64,000 nucleotides of DNA, taken from assembly GCA_916613615.1 (NCBI GenBank), contig OU744732.1, forward strand, positions 34,619,950 to 34,683,949, in the 5' to 3' direction. This DNA comes from Steromphala cineraria (lineage: Eukaryota > Mollusca > Gastropoda > Trochida > Trochidae). The first letter of the stretch is position 1; each line of letters starts with the position of its first letter. Below are positions 1 to 10,798 of the stretch, in pieces. Under the pieces are notes generated by a model that did no database searches, was not told the origin of the DNA, and worked only from the letters and a program-made list of their open reading frames with translations. A program made the translations under genes and the position numbers.

Positions 1-1031
1 TGGCCATGACTGAAGCTTTAAAACAAGCTAAGCTCTTCCTTGGTAACACTCACTGTCACACCTGCAAATCTGGACACAAGTAAATGTAATAAATTTCAGA
101 ACATTATTTTTACTGTTAATTTTCCCCTTAAAAGCGAAACATGAAGCTGTGTGGACATGTGACATGAAGCTCTGATATACATTATAAAAATGACAGTGTA
201 AAAAATGTATGGCTAACTCTCCTATGGATAACTGCCTTGCAGCAGATGCAGTTCCTTTTTCGTTTCTGCAAATCCAAGAGATACAATAACCTCCCACGAT
301 TCGCGGCAAATGCACCTTCCCTTTGCTAAATAAATTACCAACACTGCAGAATCGCCCCGCATCTAGAATTTTTTAAAGTAAGAACAGTCTCGTGACACTC
401 GCAGGCTTTTTTCGCATCAATATCAGTGACACACTCAGTTATATCTGCCAATCGCCCACCCACTAAGCCTTCAATCCGTGGCCCAATCTACCATACGGGT
501 CTCGCTTTCCTAGCCACTCATAACCATTCTGCAATTAAAATCCTCTAAACAGAAATCGTATCCAGTTCAAACCAAATGGGCGTCTGCGATATAGTTTTCC
601 TTAAGCCTGTTGAGTCCTTTTACGCCATACCCACTTGACTTGCCAATATGTCATTTTCCTCAAAAAAGTTATTCATTAACCACGACTGGTTTAGAGGGAG
701 ATATCATTATTCTCCTATTTCAAGGCCTAACTTGCTTATCATATGAAAAATTATCTTCAACTTCGTATATATAGCTATCTCTCGCCTCCCGAGAACATGA
801 TCAATATTGTATTTACCCTTCACTAGTTTGTTCTCATTTAATATCTCATGCAATGTTGCACAAGTGTAGTCAGTGATTATTTAACTTCAGAGGCATCCAG
901 CACTTCTAAACAGAGAGGCATACAAGCCGTTCAACCTGTTCTCAACTTGTACATAATATATTGTCATAGATATGTATTAACTTGATTGTTTGATGACAAT
1001 TACAATAAACACGCAAATATGTCAACAACAG
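1..1031. other. Inter-pair spacer of unit 1, no confirmed gene
   Basis: This is the stretch between the previous (unseen) gene B and gene A of unit 1. It corresponds to 4190-5217, 8373-9399 and 12555-13581 in the other units. I see no supported gene. Two weak candidate exons in the equivalent part of unit 3 are described under findings. Confidence 0.6.
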
Positions 1032-1037
1032 TTTATT
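1032..1037 (-). terminator. Poly(A) signal of gene A, unit 1
   Basis: AATAAA on the minus strand, 56 nt past the gene A stop codon. The same signal is at 5218-5223, 9400-9405 and 13582-13587 in the other units. Confidence 0.75.
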
Positions 1038-1092
1038 GATCTTGTGAAGGAAACTTTTACATTTCGTTCTTTTATGCACCATTTTCTCTCCA

Positions 1093-1928
1093 TTATGAGC
1101 TCTCTGCAAAAAAAGGAATACAATACTTTAGATGGGGGGACAATGAACAGAACAGCAAATATACATGTCATGAAGGAATGATATTGTAATTGTAATATTG
1201 CATGATAATGCACAGTATTTGAAAAGTGAGTTCACTTGCAGATGTTCCAGTCAGCACTGGATGTCTACCAGCATGACAAATGGAGGCAAGAATAATAAGA
1301 CTCACCATCCAGGTTGCTGAGAGCATCTTCCACTGACTGCAGGTTGCTCAGATCGACACCAGCCTGTCTCAGGTAGCTCTCCACGCTCTTCTTGACCAGA
1401 TCTGCCGACAGAACCAGGCACATATTGTCAATGGTGTTAGACAGAAGGATAGCAAAGGCGAGGGAGGGAAGTAGAATGCATTGGCCAGATTGAAGCAGTC
1501 AAGGCCATAATTTTTTTTAAATTGGGAACGTTACATCGTTTGAATTAAATCGACCTGGATACTTTTGAGACATGCATTTCCTGCCGCTTAAAGACATGTC
1601 AGATGTCAGCATACAATACAGTAAAAAGCTAAGGGAAGAGTGGAAATCTCTAGATGGGTTGTTTACCTCGTCTGATTTCGATGCCTCGTCTGTCAATATT
1701 GAATCGTCTGTTAAAGATTGCCTCGCCAGGGATAACCAGGAGGGTGACGACTGCGACGACCAACAGAAGGCGGAACTGAAATAATACAGCCAGTAAGTCT
1801 CAGAAGTTTTACACATATTCATTTTCATGGATGGTATAAATTGATCACTGTATAAAAGGTTTGTGTCGTTGAACTTTGACTGACATTTGCGAGTTGTAAA
1901 ACGGAAAACTACTGAATACGTTTACCAT
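1093..1928 (-). CDS. Gene A, unit 1: small secreted basic peptide, 72 aa
   Basis: Coding exons on the minus strand are 1926-1928 (ATG only), 1667-1775, 1306-1401 and 1093-1103. All junctions are GT-AG and all internal introns after the ATG are phase 1. The product has the same sequence as in units 2-4. Around it this unit shows extra single bases in homopolymers, but none fall in these exons. See the unit 2 copy for the description of the protein. Confidence 0.82.
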
Positions 1929-2434
1929 GATGCTGGATACTTCGTGGAATTCAGAAGAATGACTACACACAGCTGAACCAAGTCCAAATATACACAGTAG
2001 GTGTTGAAACTCGTTTACTGATCTGATTGCGTTTGGCAAGTCTGCTACACTAGCAGGTGCCATCCTCTGATGACACACAGCACGACTCCCCGTTTCAATC
2101 ACCTTTCTCCCACTATCAATGTATTAATGTGAACACCACAAAATGATTCAGGAATTGCAGACTAGTTAACACAAGACAGTGGTTAAACACATCTACTCTC
2201 GGTTATCTCGACAGTGCATCGGCCTATCATGCCATTCAATCTCTTGTATCTCAATAACTGGAAGTTCATGACACCTGAGTTTAGCTGCTGGTCGGAGCTC
2301 TTTAGAAAGTTGGTGTTTACTCAATATTAAATGGTTTCAACATGTGGAGCCGACATTTGATAGCTATATATACCAAGAACGCACTTACACAGGCATCCTT
2401 CTGGCACTTGTCAACAAGCGATACACAGTCCAAC
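1929..2434. promoter_or_regulatory. Divergent promoter region A/B, unit 1
   Basis: Space between the two start codons of the head-to-head pair. It carries the same TATA-like elements as unit 2, described there. Confidence 0.55.
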
Positions 2435-3330
2435 ATGGTAGGTGCCTTGTGCAGTTTGGAAAAACTTGTTTCTGTTGAATGTTTAACCTCAGCACTTTTG
2501 ATATTACTATGTTGTTCTTGAAATGTTAAGTAGAAAATCGTCGTTAAATAATTGATAAAGAGATCCACTAAAACCAACAAGGAGCACTTTTCAAGTACAT
2601 CAATAACTAGTGTTGTAATGCTCGATTATGCTTTAACTCTGATAAGTGTATGTTGTTTTTTTTCTCCAAAGTTCCGTCTTCTTTTGCTCGTCGCCGTCGT
2701 CACCCTCCTGGTTATCCCCAGTGAGGCAATCTTTAACAGACGCTTCAACATCGACAGGAGAGGTATCGAGATCAGACGAGGTGTGTATGATTTGCAACCA
2801 GTTGATTTGCTGCCTGTCTGTTATCTGCATCTTTTGGTTCGCATATTGTCGTAATGAGAGTAAAACACTATGGCAATAGCGTTCTTTATTTATCTATATG
2901 GTGTTCCTCTAAATAATTGATGGGTTTTTGCCTGCAGACCTGGTTAAGAAGAGTATGGAGGGTTACCTTAAACAACTCGGTATTGGTGATGAGCAACAGC
3001 AGGAGCTCTTCAGTCAGTTTTGGCTGGTAAGTGAACAGAACGAATTTTCTTATCATAAATCCAGAGATTATGACAAAAAGAAAACTGTTGTACATACCTG
3101 AAGTATGTAATTACAGATAAGATATATAATGAACACAGTGTGTATATCCACACTCTGCCATACAAGTGATTGACCCTCTAGCGCTGATTGACTCTGAGGG
3201 TTCATTCGAGGCCAAATACTAATTGCTCTATCAAGTTACATAGAAATTAAATATTTTTTGATGCACTTAGTTGATGATTTGAAGCATTGTAATGCATGTT
3301 TTTGTATCTCTTGCAGACACTGAGCAATGA
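2435..3330 (+). CDS. Gene B, unit 1: secreted basic peptide, frame shifted near the C-terminus
   Basis: Exons are 2435-2437 (ATG), 2672-2780, 2938-3026 and 3317-3330. The third exon is 89 nt, not 90 as in the other units, because a run of five T is only four T here (around 3018-3021). The last residues therefore change from FLA to FWL. Exon 4 is then read in another frame, giving a tail of about 20 residues instead of DTEQ. The flanking DNA of this unit has many one-base homopolymer differences, so this may be a consensus error and not a true mutation. The signal peptide and basic region are intact. Confidence 0.7.
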
Positions 3331-3409
3331 GGAAAATGTCCCGCAATTGAAACTGGCAAAATGCATGCACGGACGTTGAAAGAATACCTCATACGTGAAA
3401 AATTGTTTG

Positions 3410-3415
3410 AATAAA
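3410..3415 (+). terminator. Poly(A) signal of gene B, unit 1
   Basis: AATAAA about 80 nt past the normal gene B stop. Equivalent sites are at 7592-7597, 11774-11779 and 15956-15961. Confidence 0.7.
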
Positions 3416-5217
3416 AAATTGATAAACCTTACAAAATTTTTTGTTGTTTCCAGTAGTGTATGTGTAAATTTGGGTATTCACACTGATGTTGGAGGTATTA
3501 TAACCAATGATCATTTGAGGTAGATCGAGTATTCACCTTTAAAACATTTGTTTTCTATATGAAGTGGCAAATGATTTTAATTTCTACATAGGGTCTGCTG
3601 TGCGTTTGTGCTAAATGATATTTGCAGGAAACAAGTTACATGTATATAACGTTTTTATTAAAACGTTTTCTGTGTTATTGCATCAATCAATTAAAGAGCC
3701 TCTCCCTGAGTTGTTGTGCTCACTTAACCTTACCAATGGTGTCATTTGATTGACAAGTACAGAATATTGCTTGAAAATGTTGCTTGAAAGCTAAAGGGTT
3801 TTGAACAGTGATAATATGCGATAATGATCGAAAACCTGACAGTGAGGTTTGTTAATCAGTCCTTTATAATCATCAAGACTTATAAAAAATCAGCCAAACG
3901 TACAGTTAGGAATTGATAGTTATTGAATTGCGCTACTACTAGTATCCAAGTATAGTGGGCTTGTCATCTTGGCTTCTGTGCATATGTAAGGTTATTTTTC
4001 AATAGATATAGGTATATATATAAATCAACATTCATCATTTATTTGTAATCTTGGAAGAATAATATAGATGTTCTGTATTAACATACTCTTATATAGAACT
4101 AATGTTCCTATCTAAACAATACACAATGCATTTAAAATCACGGGAGATTGTTTAAACAAAACTCCTCATATTATAGGTGTGGTTAGACATGGCCATGACT
4201 GAAGCTTTAAAACAAGCTAAGCTCTTCCTTGGTAACACTCACTGTCACACCTGCAAATCTGGACACAAGTAAATGTAATAAATTTCAGAACATTATTTTT
4301 ACTGTTAATTTTCCCTTAAAAGCGAAACATGAAGCTGTGTGACATGTGACATGAAGCTCTGATATACATTATAAAAATGACAGTGTACAAAATGTATGGC
4401 TAACTCTCCTATGGATAACTGCCTTGCAGCAGATGCAGTTCCTTTTTCGTTTCTGCAAATCCAAGAGATACAATAACCTCCACGATTCGCGGCAAATGCA
4501 CCTTCCCTTTGCTAAATAAATTACCAACACTGCAGAATCGCCCGCATCTAGAATTTTTTAAAGTAAGAACAGTCTCGTGACACTCGCAGGCTTTTTTTCG
4601 CATCAATATCAGTGACACACTCAGTTATATCTGCCAATCGCCCACCCACTAAGCCTTCAATCCGTGCCCAATCTACCATACGGGTCTCGCTTTCCTAGCC
4701 ACTCATAACCATTCTGCAATTAAAATCCCTCTAAACAGAAATCGTATCCAGTTCAAACCAAATGGGCGTCTGCGATATAGTTTTCCTTAAGCCTGTTGAG
4801 TCCTTTTACGCCATACCCACTTGACTTGCCAATATGTCATTTTCCTCAAAAAAGTTATTCATTAACCACGACTGGTTTAGAGGGAGATATCATTATTCTC
4901 CTATTTCAAGGGCCTAACTTGCTTATCATATGAAAATTATCTTCAACTTCGTATATATAGCTATCTCTCGCCTCCCGAGAACATGATCAATATTGTATTT
5001 ACCCTTCACTAGTTTGTTCTCATTTAATATCTCATGCAATGTTGCACAAGTGTAGTCAGTGATTATTTAACTTCAGAGGCATCCAGCACTTCTAAACAGA
5101 GAGGCATACAAGCCGTTCAACCTGTTCTCAACTTGTACATAATATATTGTCATAGATATGTATTAACTTGATTGTTTGATGACAATTACAATAAACACGC
5201 AAATATGTCAACAACAG
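3416..5217. other. Inter-pair spacer, units 1/2
   Basis: About 1.8 kb between the poly(A) signal of gene B (unit 1) and that of gene A (unit 2), spanning the unit junction at 4190. The text is AT-rich, with no open frame bounded by convincing splice sites. It is identical in layout to the spacers at 7598-9399 and 11780-13581. Confidence 0.6.
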
Positions 5218-5278
5218 TTTATTGATCTTGTGAAGGAAACTTTTACATTTCGTTCTTTTATGCACCATTTTCTCTCCA

Positions 5279-6110
5279 TTATGAGCTCTCTGCAAAAAAA
5301 GGAATACAATACTTTAGATGGGGGACAATGAACAGAACAGCAAATATACATGTCATGAAGGAATGATATTGTAATTGTAATATTGCATGATAATGCACAG
5401 TATTTGAAAAGTGAGTTCACTTGCAGATGTTCCAGTCAGCACTGGATGTCTACCAGCATGACAAATGGAGGCAAGAATAAGACTCACCATCCAGGTTGCT
5501 GAGAGCATCTTCCACTGACTGCAGGTTGCTCAGATCGACACCAGCCTGTCTCAGGTAGCTCTCCACGCTCTTCTTGACCAGATCTGCCGACAGAACCAGG
5601 CACATATTGTCAATGGTGTTAGACAGAAGGATAGCAAAGGCGAGGGAGGGAAGTAGAATGCATTGGCCAGATTGAAGCAGTCAAGGCCATAATTTTTTTT
5701 TAAATTGGGAACGTTACATCGTTTGAATTAAATCGACCTGGATACTTTTGAGACATGCATTTCCTGCCGCTTAAAGACATGTCAGATGTCAGCATACAAT
5801 ACAGTAAAAAGCTAAGGGAAGAGTGGAAATCTCTAGATGGGTTGTTTACCTCGTCTGATTTCGATGCCTCGTCTGTCAATATTGAATCGTCTGTTAAAGA
5901 TTGCCTCGCCAGGGATAACCAGGAGGGTGACGACTGCGACGACCAACAGAAGGCGGAACTGAAATAATACAGCCAGTAAGTCTCAGAAGTTTTACACATA
6001 TTCATTTTCATGGATGGTATAAATTGATCACTGTATAAAAGGTTTGTGTCGTTGAACTTTGACTGACATTTGCGAGTTGTAAAACGGAAAACTACTGAAT
6101 ACGTTACCAT
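5279..6110 (-). CDS. Gene A, unit 2 (reference copy): small secreted basic peptide, 72 aa
   Basis: Coding exons are 6108-6110 (ATG directly followed by GTAACG), 5850-5958, 5488-5583 and 5279-5289. Residues 1-20 form a signal peptide (MFRLLLVVAVVTLLVIPGEA) with a good A-x-A type end. The predicted mature peptide is 52 residues with no cysteine. It starts with a strongly basic stretch, IFNRRFNIDRRGIEIRR, followed by DLVKKS. It then becomes a polar, acidic, helix-like tail ending in DESS. The second, third and fourth exons join in phase 1. The last exon has a pyrimidine-rich acceptor, codes only three residues and stop, and is followed by AATAAA at 5218-5223. A long antisense-frame reading of this stretch is a shadow. 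I do not recognise the family; a host-defence or signalling peptide is possible but unproven. Confidence 0.87.
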
Positions 6111-6616
6111 GATGCTGGATACTTCGTGGAATTCAGAAGAATGACTACACACAGCTGAACCAAGTCCAAATATACACAGTAGGTGTTGAAACTCGTTTAC
6201 TGATCTGATTGCGTTTGGCAAGTCTGCTACACTAGCAGGTGCCATCCTCTGATGACACACAGCACGACTCCCCCGTTTCAATCACCTTTCTCCCACTATC
6301 AATGTATTAATGTGAACACCACAAAATGATTCAGGAATTGCAGACTAGTTAACACAAGACAGTGGTTAAACACATCTACTCTCGGTTATCTCGACAGTGC
6401 ATCGGCCTATCATGCCATTCAATCTCTTGTATCTCAATAACTGGAAGTTCATGACACCTGAGTTTAGCTGCTGGTCGGAGCTCTTTAGAAAGTTGGTGTT
6501 TACTCAATATTAAATGGTTTCAACATGTGGAGCCGACATTTGATAGCTATATATACCAAGAACGCACTTACACAGGCATCCTTCTGGCACTTGTCAACAA
6601 GCGATACACAGTCAAC
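6111..6616. promoter_or_regulatory. Divergent promoter region A/B, unit 2
   Basis: The start codons of genes A and B are 506 bp apart and point outward. Toward gene B there is CTATATATAC at 6547-6556, about 60 nt before its ATG. Toward gene A there is GTGTATATTT on the minus strand at 6168-6177, about 60 nt before its ATG. That spacing suits short 5' leaders of roughly 30 nt. Shared regulation is an inference from the layout. Confidence 0.6.
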
Positions 6617-7512
6617 ATGGTAGGTGCCTTGTGCAGTTTGGAAAAACTTGTTTCTGTTGAATGTTTAACCTCAGCACTTTTGATATTACTATGTTGTTCT
6701 TGAAATGTTAAGTAGAAAATCGTCGTTAAATAATTGATAAAGAGATCCACTAAAACCAACAAGGAGCACTTTTCAAGTACATCAATAACTAGTGTTGTAA
6801 TGCTCGATTATGCTTTAACTCTGATAAGTGTATGTTGTTTTTTTCTCCAAAGTTCCGTCTTCTTTTGCTCGTCGCCGTCGTCACCCTCCTGGTTATCCCC
6901 AGTGAGGCAATCTTTAACAGACGCTTCAACATCGACAGGAGAGGTATCGAGATCAGACGAGGTGTGTATGATTTGCAACCAGTTGATTTGCTGCCTGTCT
7001 GTTATCTGCATCTTTTGGTTCGCATATTGTCGTAATGAGAGTAAAACACTATGGCAATAGCGTTCTTTATTTATCTATATGGTGTTCCTCTAAATAATTG
7101 ATGGGTTTTTGCCTGCAGACCTGGTTAAGAAGAGTATGGAGGGTTACCTTAAACAACTCGGTATTGGTGATGAGCAACAGCAGGAGCTCTTCAGTCAGTT
7201 TTTGGCTGGTAAGTGAACAGAACGAATTTTCTTATCATAAATCCAGAGATTATGACAAAAAGAAAACTGTTGTACATACCTGAAGTATGTAATTACAGAT
7301 AAGATATATAATGAACACAGTGTGTATATCCACACTCTGCCATACAAGTGATTGACCCTCTAGCGCTGATTGACTCTGAGGGTTCATTCGAGGCCAAATA
7401 CTAATTGCTCTATCAAGTTACATAGAAATTAAATATTTTTTGATGCACTTAGTTGATGATTTGAAGCATTGTAATGCATGTTTTTGTATCTCTTGCAGAC
7501 ACTGAGCAATGA
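6617..7512 (+). CDS. Gene B, unit 2 (reference copy): small secreted basic peptide, 71 aa
   Basis: Exons are 6617-6619 (ATG followed by GTAGGT), 6853-6961, 7119-7208 and 7499-7512, all GT-AG, with phase 1 joins after the ATG exon. The signal peptide is MFRLLLLVAVVTLLVIPSEA. The predicted 51-residue mature peptide opens with the same IFNRRFNIDRRGIEIRR and DLVKKS as gene A, although the codons differ. It then diverges to MEGYLKQLGIGDEQQQELF and ends in DTEQ. It has no cysteines. The fourth exon adds only four residues before the stop, and AATAAA follows at 7592-7597. Dibasic pairs sit at regular intervals in the basic half. Gene A and gene B must be an old inverted duplication that was later amplified as a pair. 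Function unknown. Confidence 0.87.
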
Positions 7513-7597
7513 GGAAAATGTCCCGCAATTGAAACTGGCAAAATGCATGCACGGACGTTGAAAGAATACCTCATACGTGAAAAATTGTTTGAATAAA

Positions 7598-9399
7598 AAA
7601 TTGATAAACCTTACAAAATTTTTTGTTGTTTCCAGTAGTGTATGTGTAAATTTGGGTATTCACACTGATGTTGGAGGTATTATAACCAATGATCATTTGA
7701 GGTAGATCGAGTATTCACCTTTAAAACATTTGTTTTCTATATGAAGTGGCAAATGATTTTAATTTCTACATAGGGTCTGCTGTGCGTTTGTGCTAAATGA
7801 TATTTGCAGGAAACAAGTTACATGTATATAACGTTTTTATTAAAACGTTTTCTGTGTTATTGCATCAATCAATTAAAGAGCCTCTCCCTGAGTTGTTGTG
7901 CTCACTTAACCTTACCAATGGTGTCATTTGATTGACAAGTACAGAATATTGCTTGAAAATGTTGCTTGAAAGCTAAAGGGTTTTGAACAGTGATAATATG
8001 CGATAATGATCGAAAACCTGACAGTGAGGTTTGTTAATCAGTCCTTTATAATCATCAAGACTTATAAAAAAATCAGCCAAACGTACAGTTAGGAATTGAT
8101 AGTTATTGAATTGCGCTACTACTAGTATCCAAGTATAGTGGGCTTGTCATCTTGGCTTCTGTGCATATGTAAGGTTATTTTTCAATAGATATAGGTATAT
8201 ATATAAATCAACATTCATCATTTATTTGTAATCTTGGAAGAATAATATAGATGTTCTGTATTAACATACTCTTATATAGAACTAATGTTCCTATCTAAAC
8301 AATACACAATGCATTTAAAATCACGGGAGATTGTTTAAACAAAACTCCTCATATTATAGGTGTGGTTAGACATGGCCATGACTGAAGCTTTAAAACAAGC
8401 TAAGCTCTTCCTTGGTAACACTCACTGTCACACCTGCAAATCTGGACACAAGTAAATGTAATAAATTTCAGAACATTATTTTTACTGTTAATTTTCCCCT
8501 TAAAAGCGAAACATGAAGCTGTGTGACATGTGACATGAAGCTCTGATATACATTATAAAAATGACAGTGTAAAAATGTATGGCTAACTCTCCTATGGATA
8601 ACTGCCTTGCAGCAGATGCAGTTCCTTTTTCGTTTCTGCAAATCCAAGAGATACAATAACCTCCCACGATTCGCGGCAAATGCACCTTCCCTTTGCTAAA
8701 TAAATTACCAACACTGCAGAATCGCCCGCATCTAGAATTTTTTAAAGTAAGAACAGTCTCGTGACACTCGCAGGCTTTTTTCGCATCAATATCAGTGACA
8801 CACTCAGTTATATCTGCCAATCGCCCACCCACTAAGCCTTCAATCCGTGGCCCAATCTACCATACGGGTCTCGCTTTCCTAGCCACTCATAACCATTCTG
8901 CAATTAAAATCCTCTAAACAGAAATCGTATCCAGTTCAAACCAAATGGGCGTCTGCGATATAGTTTTCCTTAAGCCTGTTGAGTCCTTTTACGCCATACC
9001 CACTTGACTTGCCAATATGTCATTTTCCTCAAAAAAGTTATTCATTAACCACGACTGGTTTAGAGGGAGATATCATTATTCTCCTATTTCAAGGCCTAAC
9101 TTGCTTATCATATGAAAATTATCTTCAACTTCGTATATATAGCTATCTCTCGCCTCCCGAGAACATGATCAATATTGTATTTACCCTTCACTAGTTTGTT
9201 CTCATTTAATATCTCATGCAATGTTGCACAAGTGTAGTCAGTGATTATTTAACTTCAGAGGCATCCAGCACTTCTAAACAGAGAGGCATACAAGCCGTTC
9301 AACCTGTTCTCAACTTGTACATAATATATTGTCATAGATATGTATTAACTTGATTGTTTGATGACAATTACAATAAACACGCAAATATGTCAACAACAG
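7598..9399. other. Inter-pair spacer, units 2/3
   Basis: AT-rich spacer with no supported gene. Near 8360-8470 and 8709-8813 it contains two weak exon-like stretches that I discuss as findings, not as genes. Confidence 0.6.
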
Positions 9400-9460
9400 T
9401 TTATTGATCTTGTGAAGGAAACTTTTACATTTCGTTCTTTTATGCACCATTTTCTCTCCA

Positions 9461-10292
9461 TTATGAGCTCTCTGCAAAAAAAGGAATACAATACTTTAGA
9501 TGGGGGACAATGAACAGAACAGCAAATATACATGTCATGAAGGAATGATATTGTAATTGTAATATTGCATGATAATGCACAGTATTTGAAAAGTGAGTTC
9601 ACTTGCAGATGTTCCAGTCAGCACTGGATGTCTACCAGCATGACAAATGGAGGCAAGAATAAGACTCACCATCCAGGTTGCTGAGAGCATCTTCCACTGA
9701 CTGCAGGTTGCTCAGATCGACACCAGCCTGTCTCAGGTAGCTCTCCACGCTCTTCTTGACCAGATCTGCCGACAGAACCAGGCACATATTGTCAATGGTG
9801 TTAGACAGAAGGATAGCAAAGGCGAGGGAGGGAAGTAGAATGCATTGGCCAGATTGAAGCAGTCAAGGCCATAATTTTTTTTTAAATTGGGAACGTTACA
9901 TCGTTTGAATTAAATCGACCTGGATACTTTTGAGACATGCATTTCCTGCCGCTTAAAGACATGTCAGATGTCAGCATACAATACAGTAAAAAGCTAAGGG
10001 AAGAGTGGAAATCTCTAGATGGGTTGTTTACCTCGTCTGATTTCGATGCCTCGTCTGTCAATATTGAATCGTCTGTTAAAGATTGCCTCGCCAGGGATAA
10101 CCAGGAGGGTGACGACTGCGACGACCAACAGAAGGCGGAACTGAAATAATACAGCCAGTAAGTCTCAGAAGTTTTACACATATTCATTTTCATGGATGGT
10201 ATAAATTGATCACTGTATAAAAGGTTTGTGTCGTTGAACTTTGACTGACATTTGCGAGTTGTAAAACGGAAAACTACTGAATACGTTACCAT
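9461..10292 (-). CDS. Gene A, unit 3
   Basis: Exons are 10290-10292, 10032-10140, 9670-9765 and 9461-9471. The coding sequence matches the unit 2 copy exactly as far as I can read. Confidence 0.86.
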
Positions 10293-10798
10293 GATGCTGG
10301 ATACTTCGTGGAATTCAGAAGAATGACTACACACAGCTGAACCAAGTCCAAATATACACAGTAGGTGTTGAAACTCGTTTACTGATCTGATTGCGTTTGG
10401 CAAGTCTGCTACACTAGCAGGTGCCATCCTCTGATGACACACAGCACGACTCCCCCGTTTCAATCACCTTTCTCCCACTATCAATGTATTAATGTGAACA
10501 CCACAAAATGATTCAGGAATTGCAGACTAGTTAACACAAGACAGTGGTTAAACACATCTACTCTCGGTTATCTCGACAGTGCATCGGCCTATCATGCCAT
10601 TCAATCTCTTGTATCTCAATAACTGGAAGTTCATGACACCTGAGTTTAGCTGCTGGTCGGAGCTCTTTAGAAAGTTGGTGTTTACTCAATATTAAATGGT
10701 TTCAACATGTGGAGCCGACATTTGATAGCTATATATACCAAGAACGCACTTACACAGGCATCCTTCTGGCACTTGTCAACAAGCGATACACAGTCAAC
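10293..10798. promoter_or_regulatory. Divergent promoter region A/B, unit 3
   Basis: Same length and TATA-like boxes as in unit 2, shifted by 4182 bp. Confidence 0.55.

Noticed and set aside
5700..6281. 193-codon minus-strand open frame (repeated at 9882-10463 and 14064-14645)
   Set aside because: It overlaps gene A exons 1 and 2 in a different frame, reads through their introns and splice sites, and is explained as a shadow of the spliced gene.
6808..7011. Antisense open frame over gene B exon 2
   Set aside because: The acidic, stop-free antisense reading is a by-product of the basic sense peptide.
6734..7060. 108-codon plus-strand open frame over gene B exon 2 (also 10916, 15098)
   Set aside because: Wrong frame and reads across the intron; the spliced gene B frame has the signal peptide and matches gene A.
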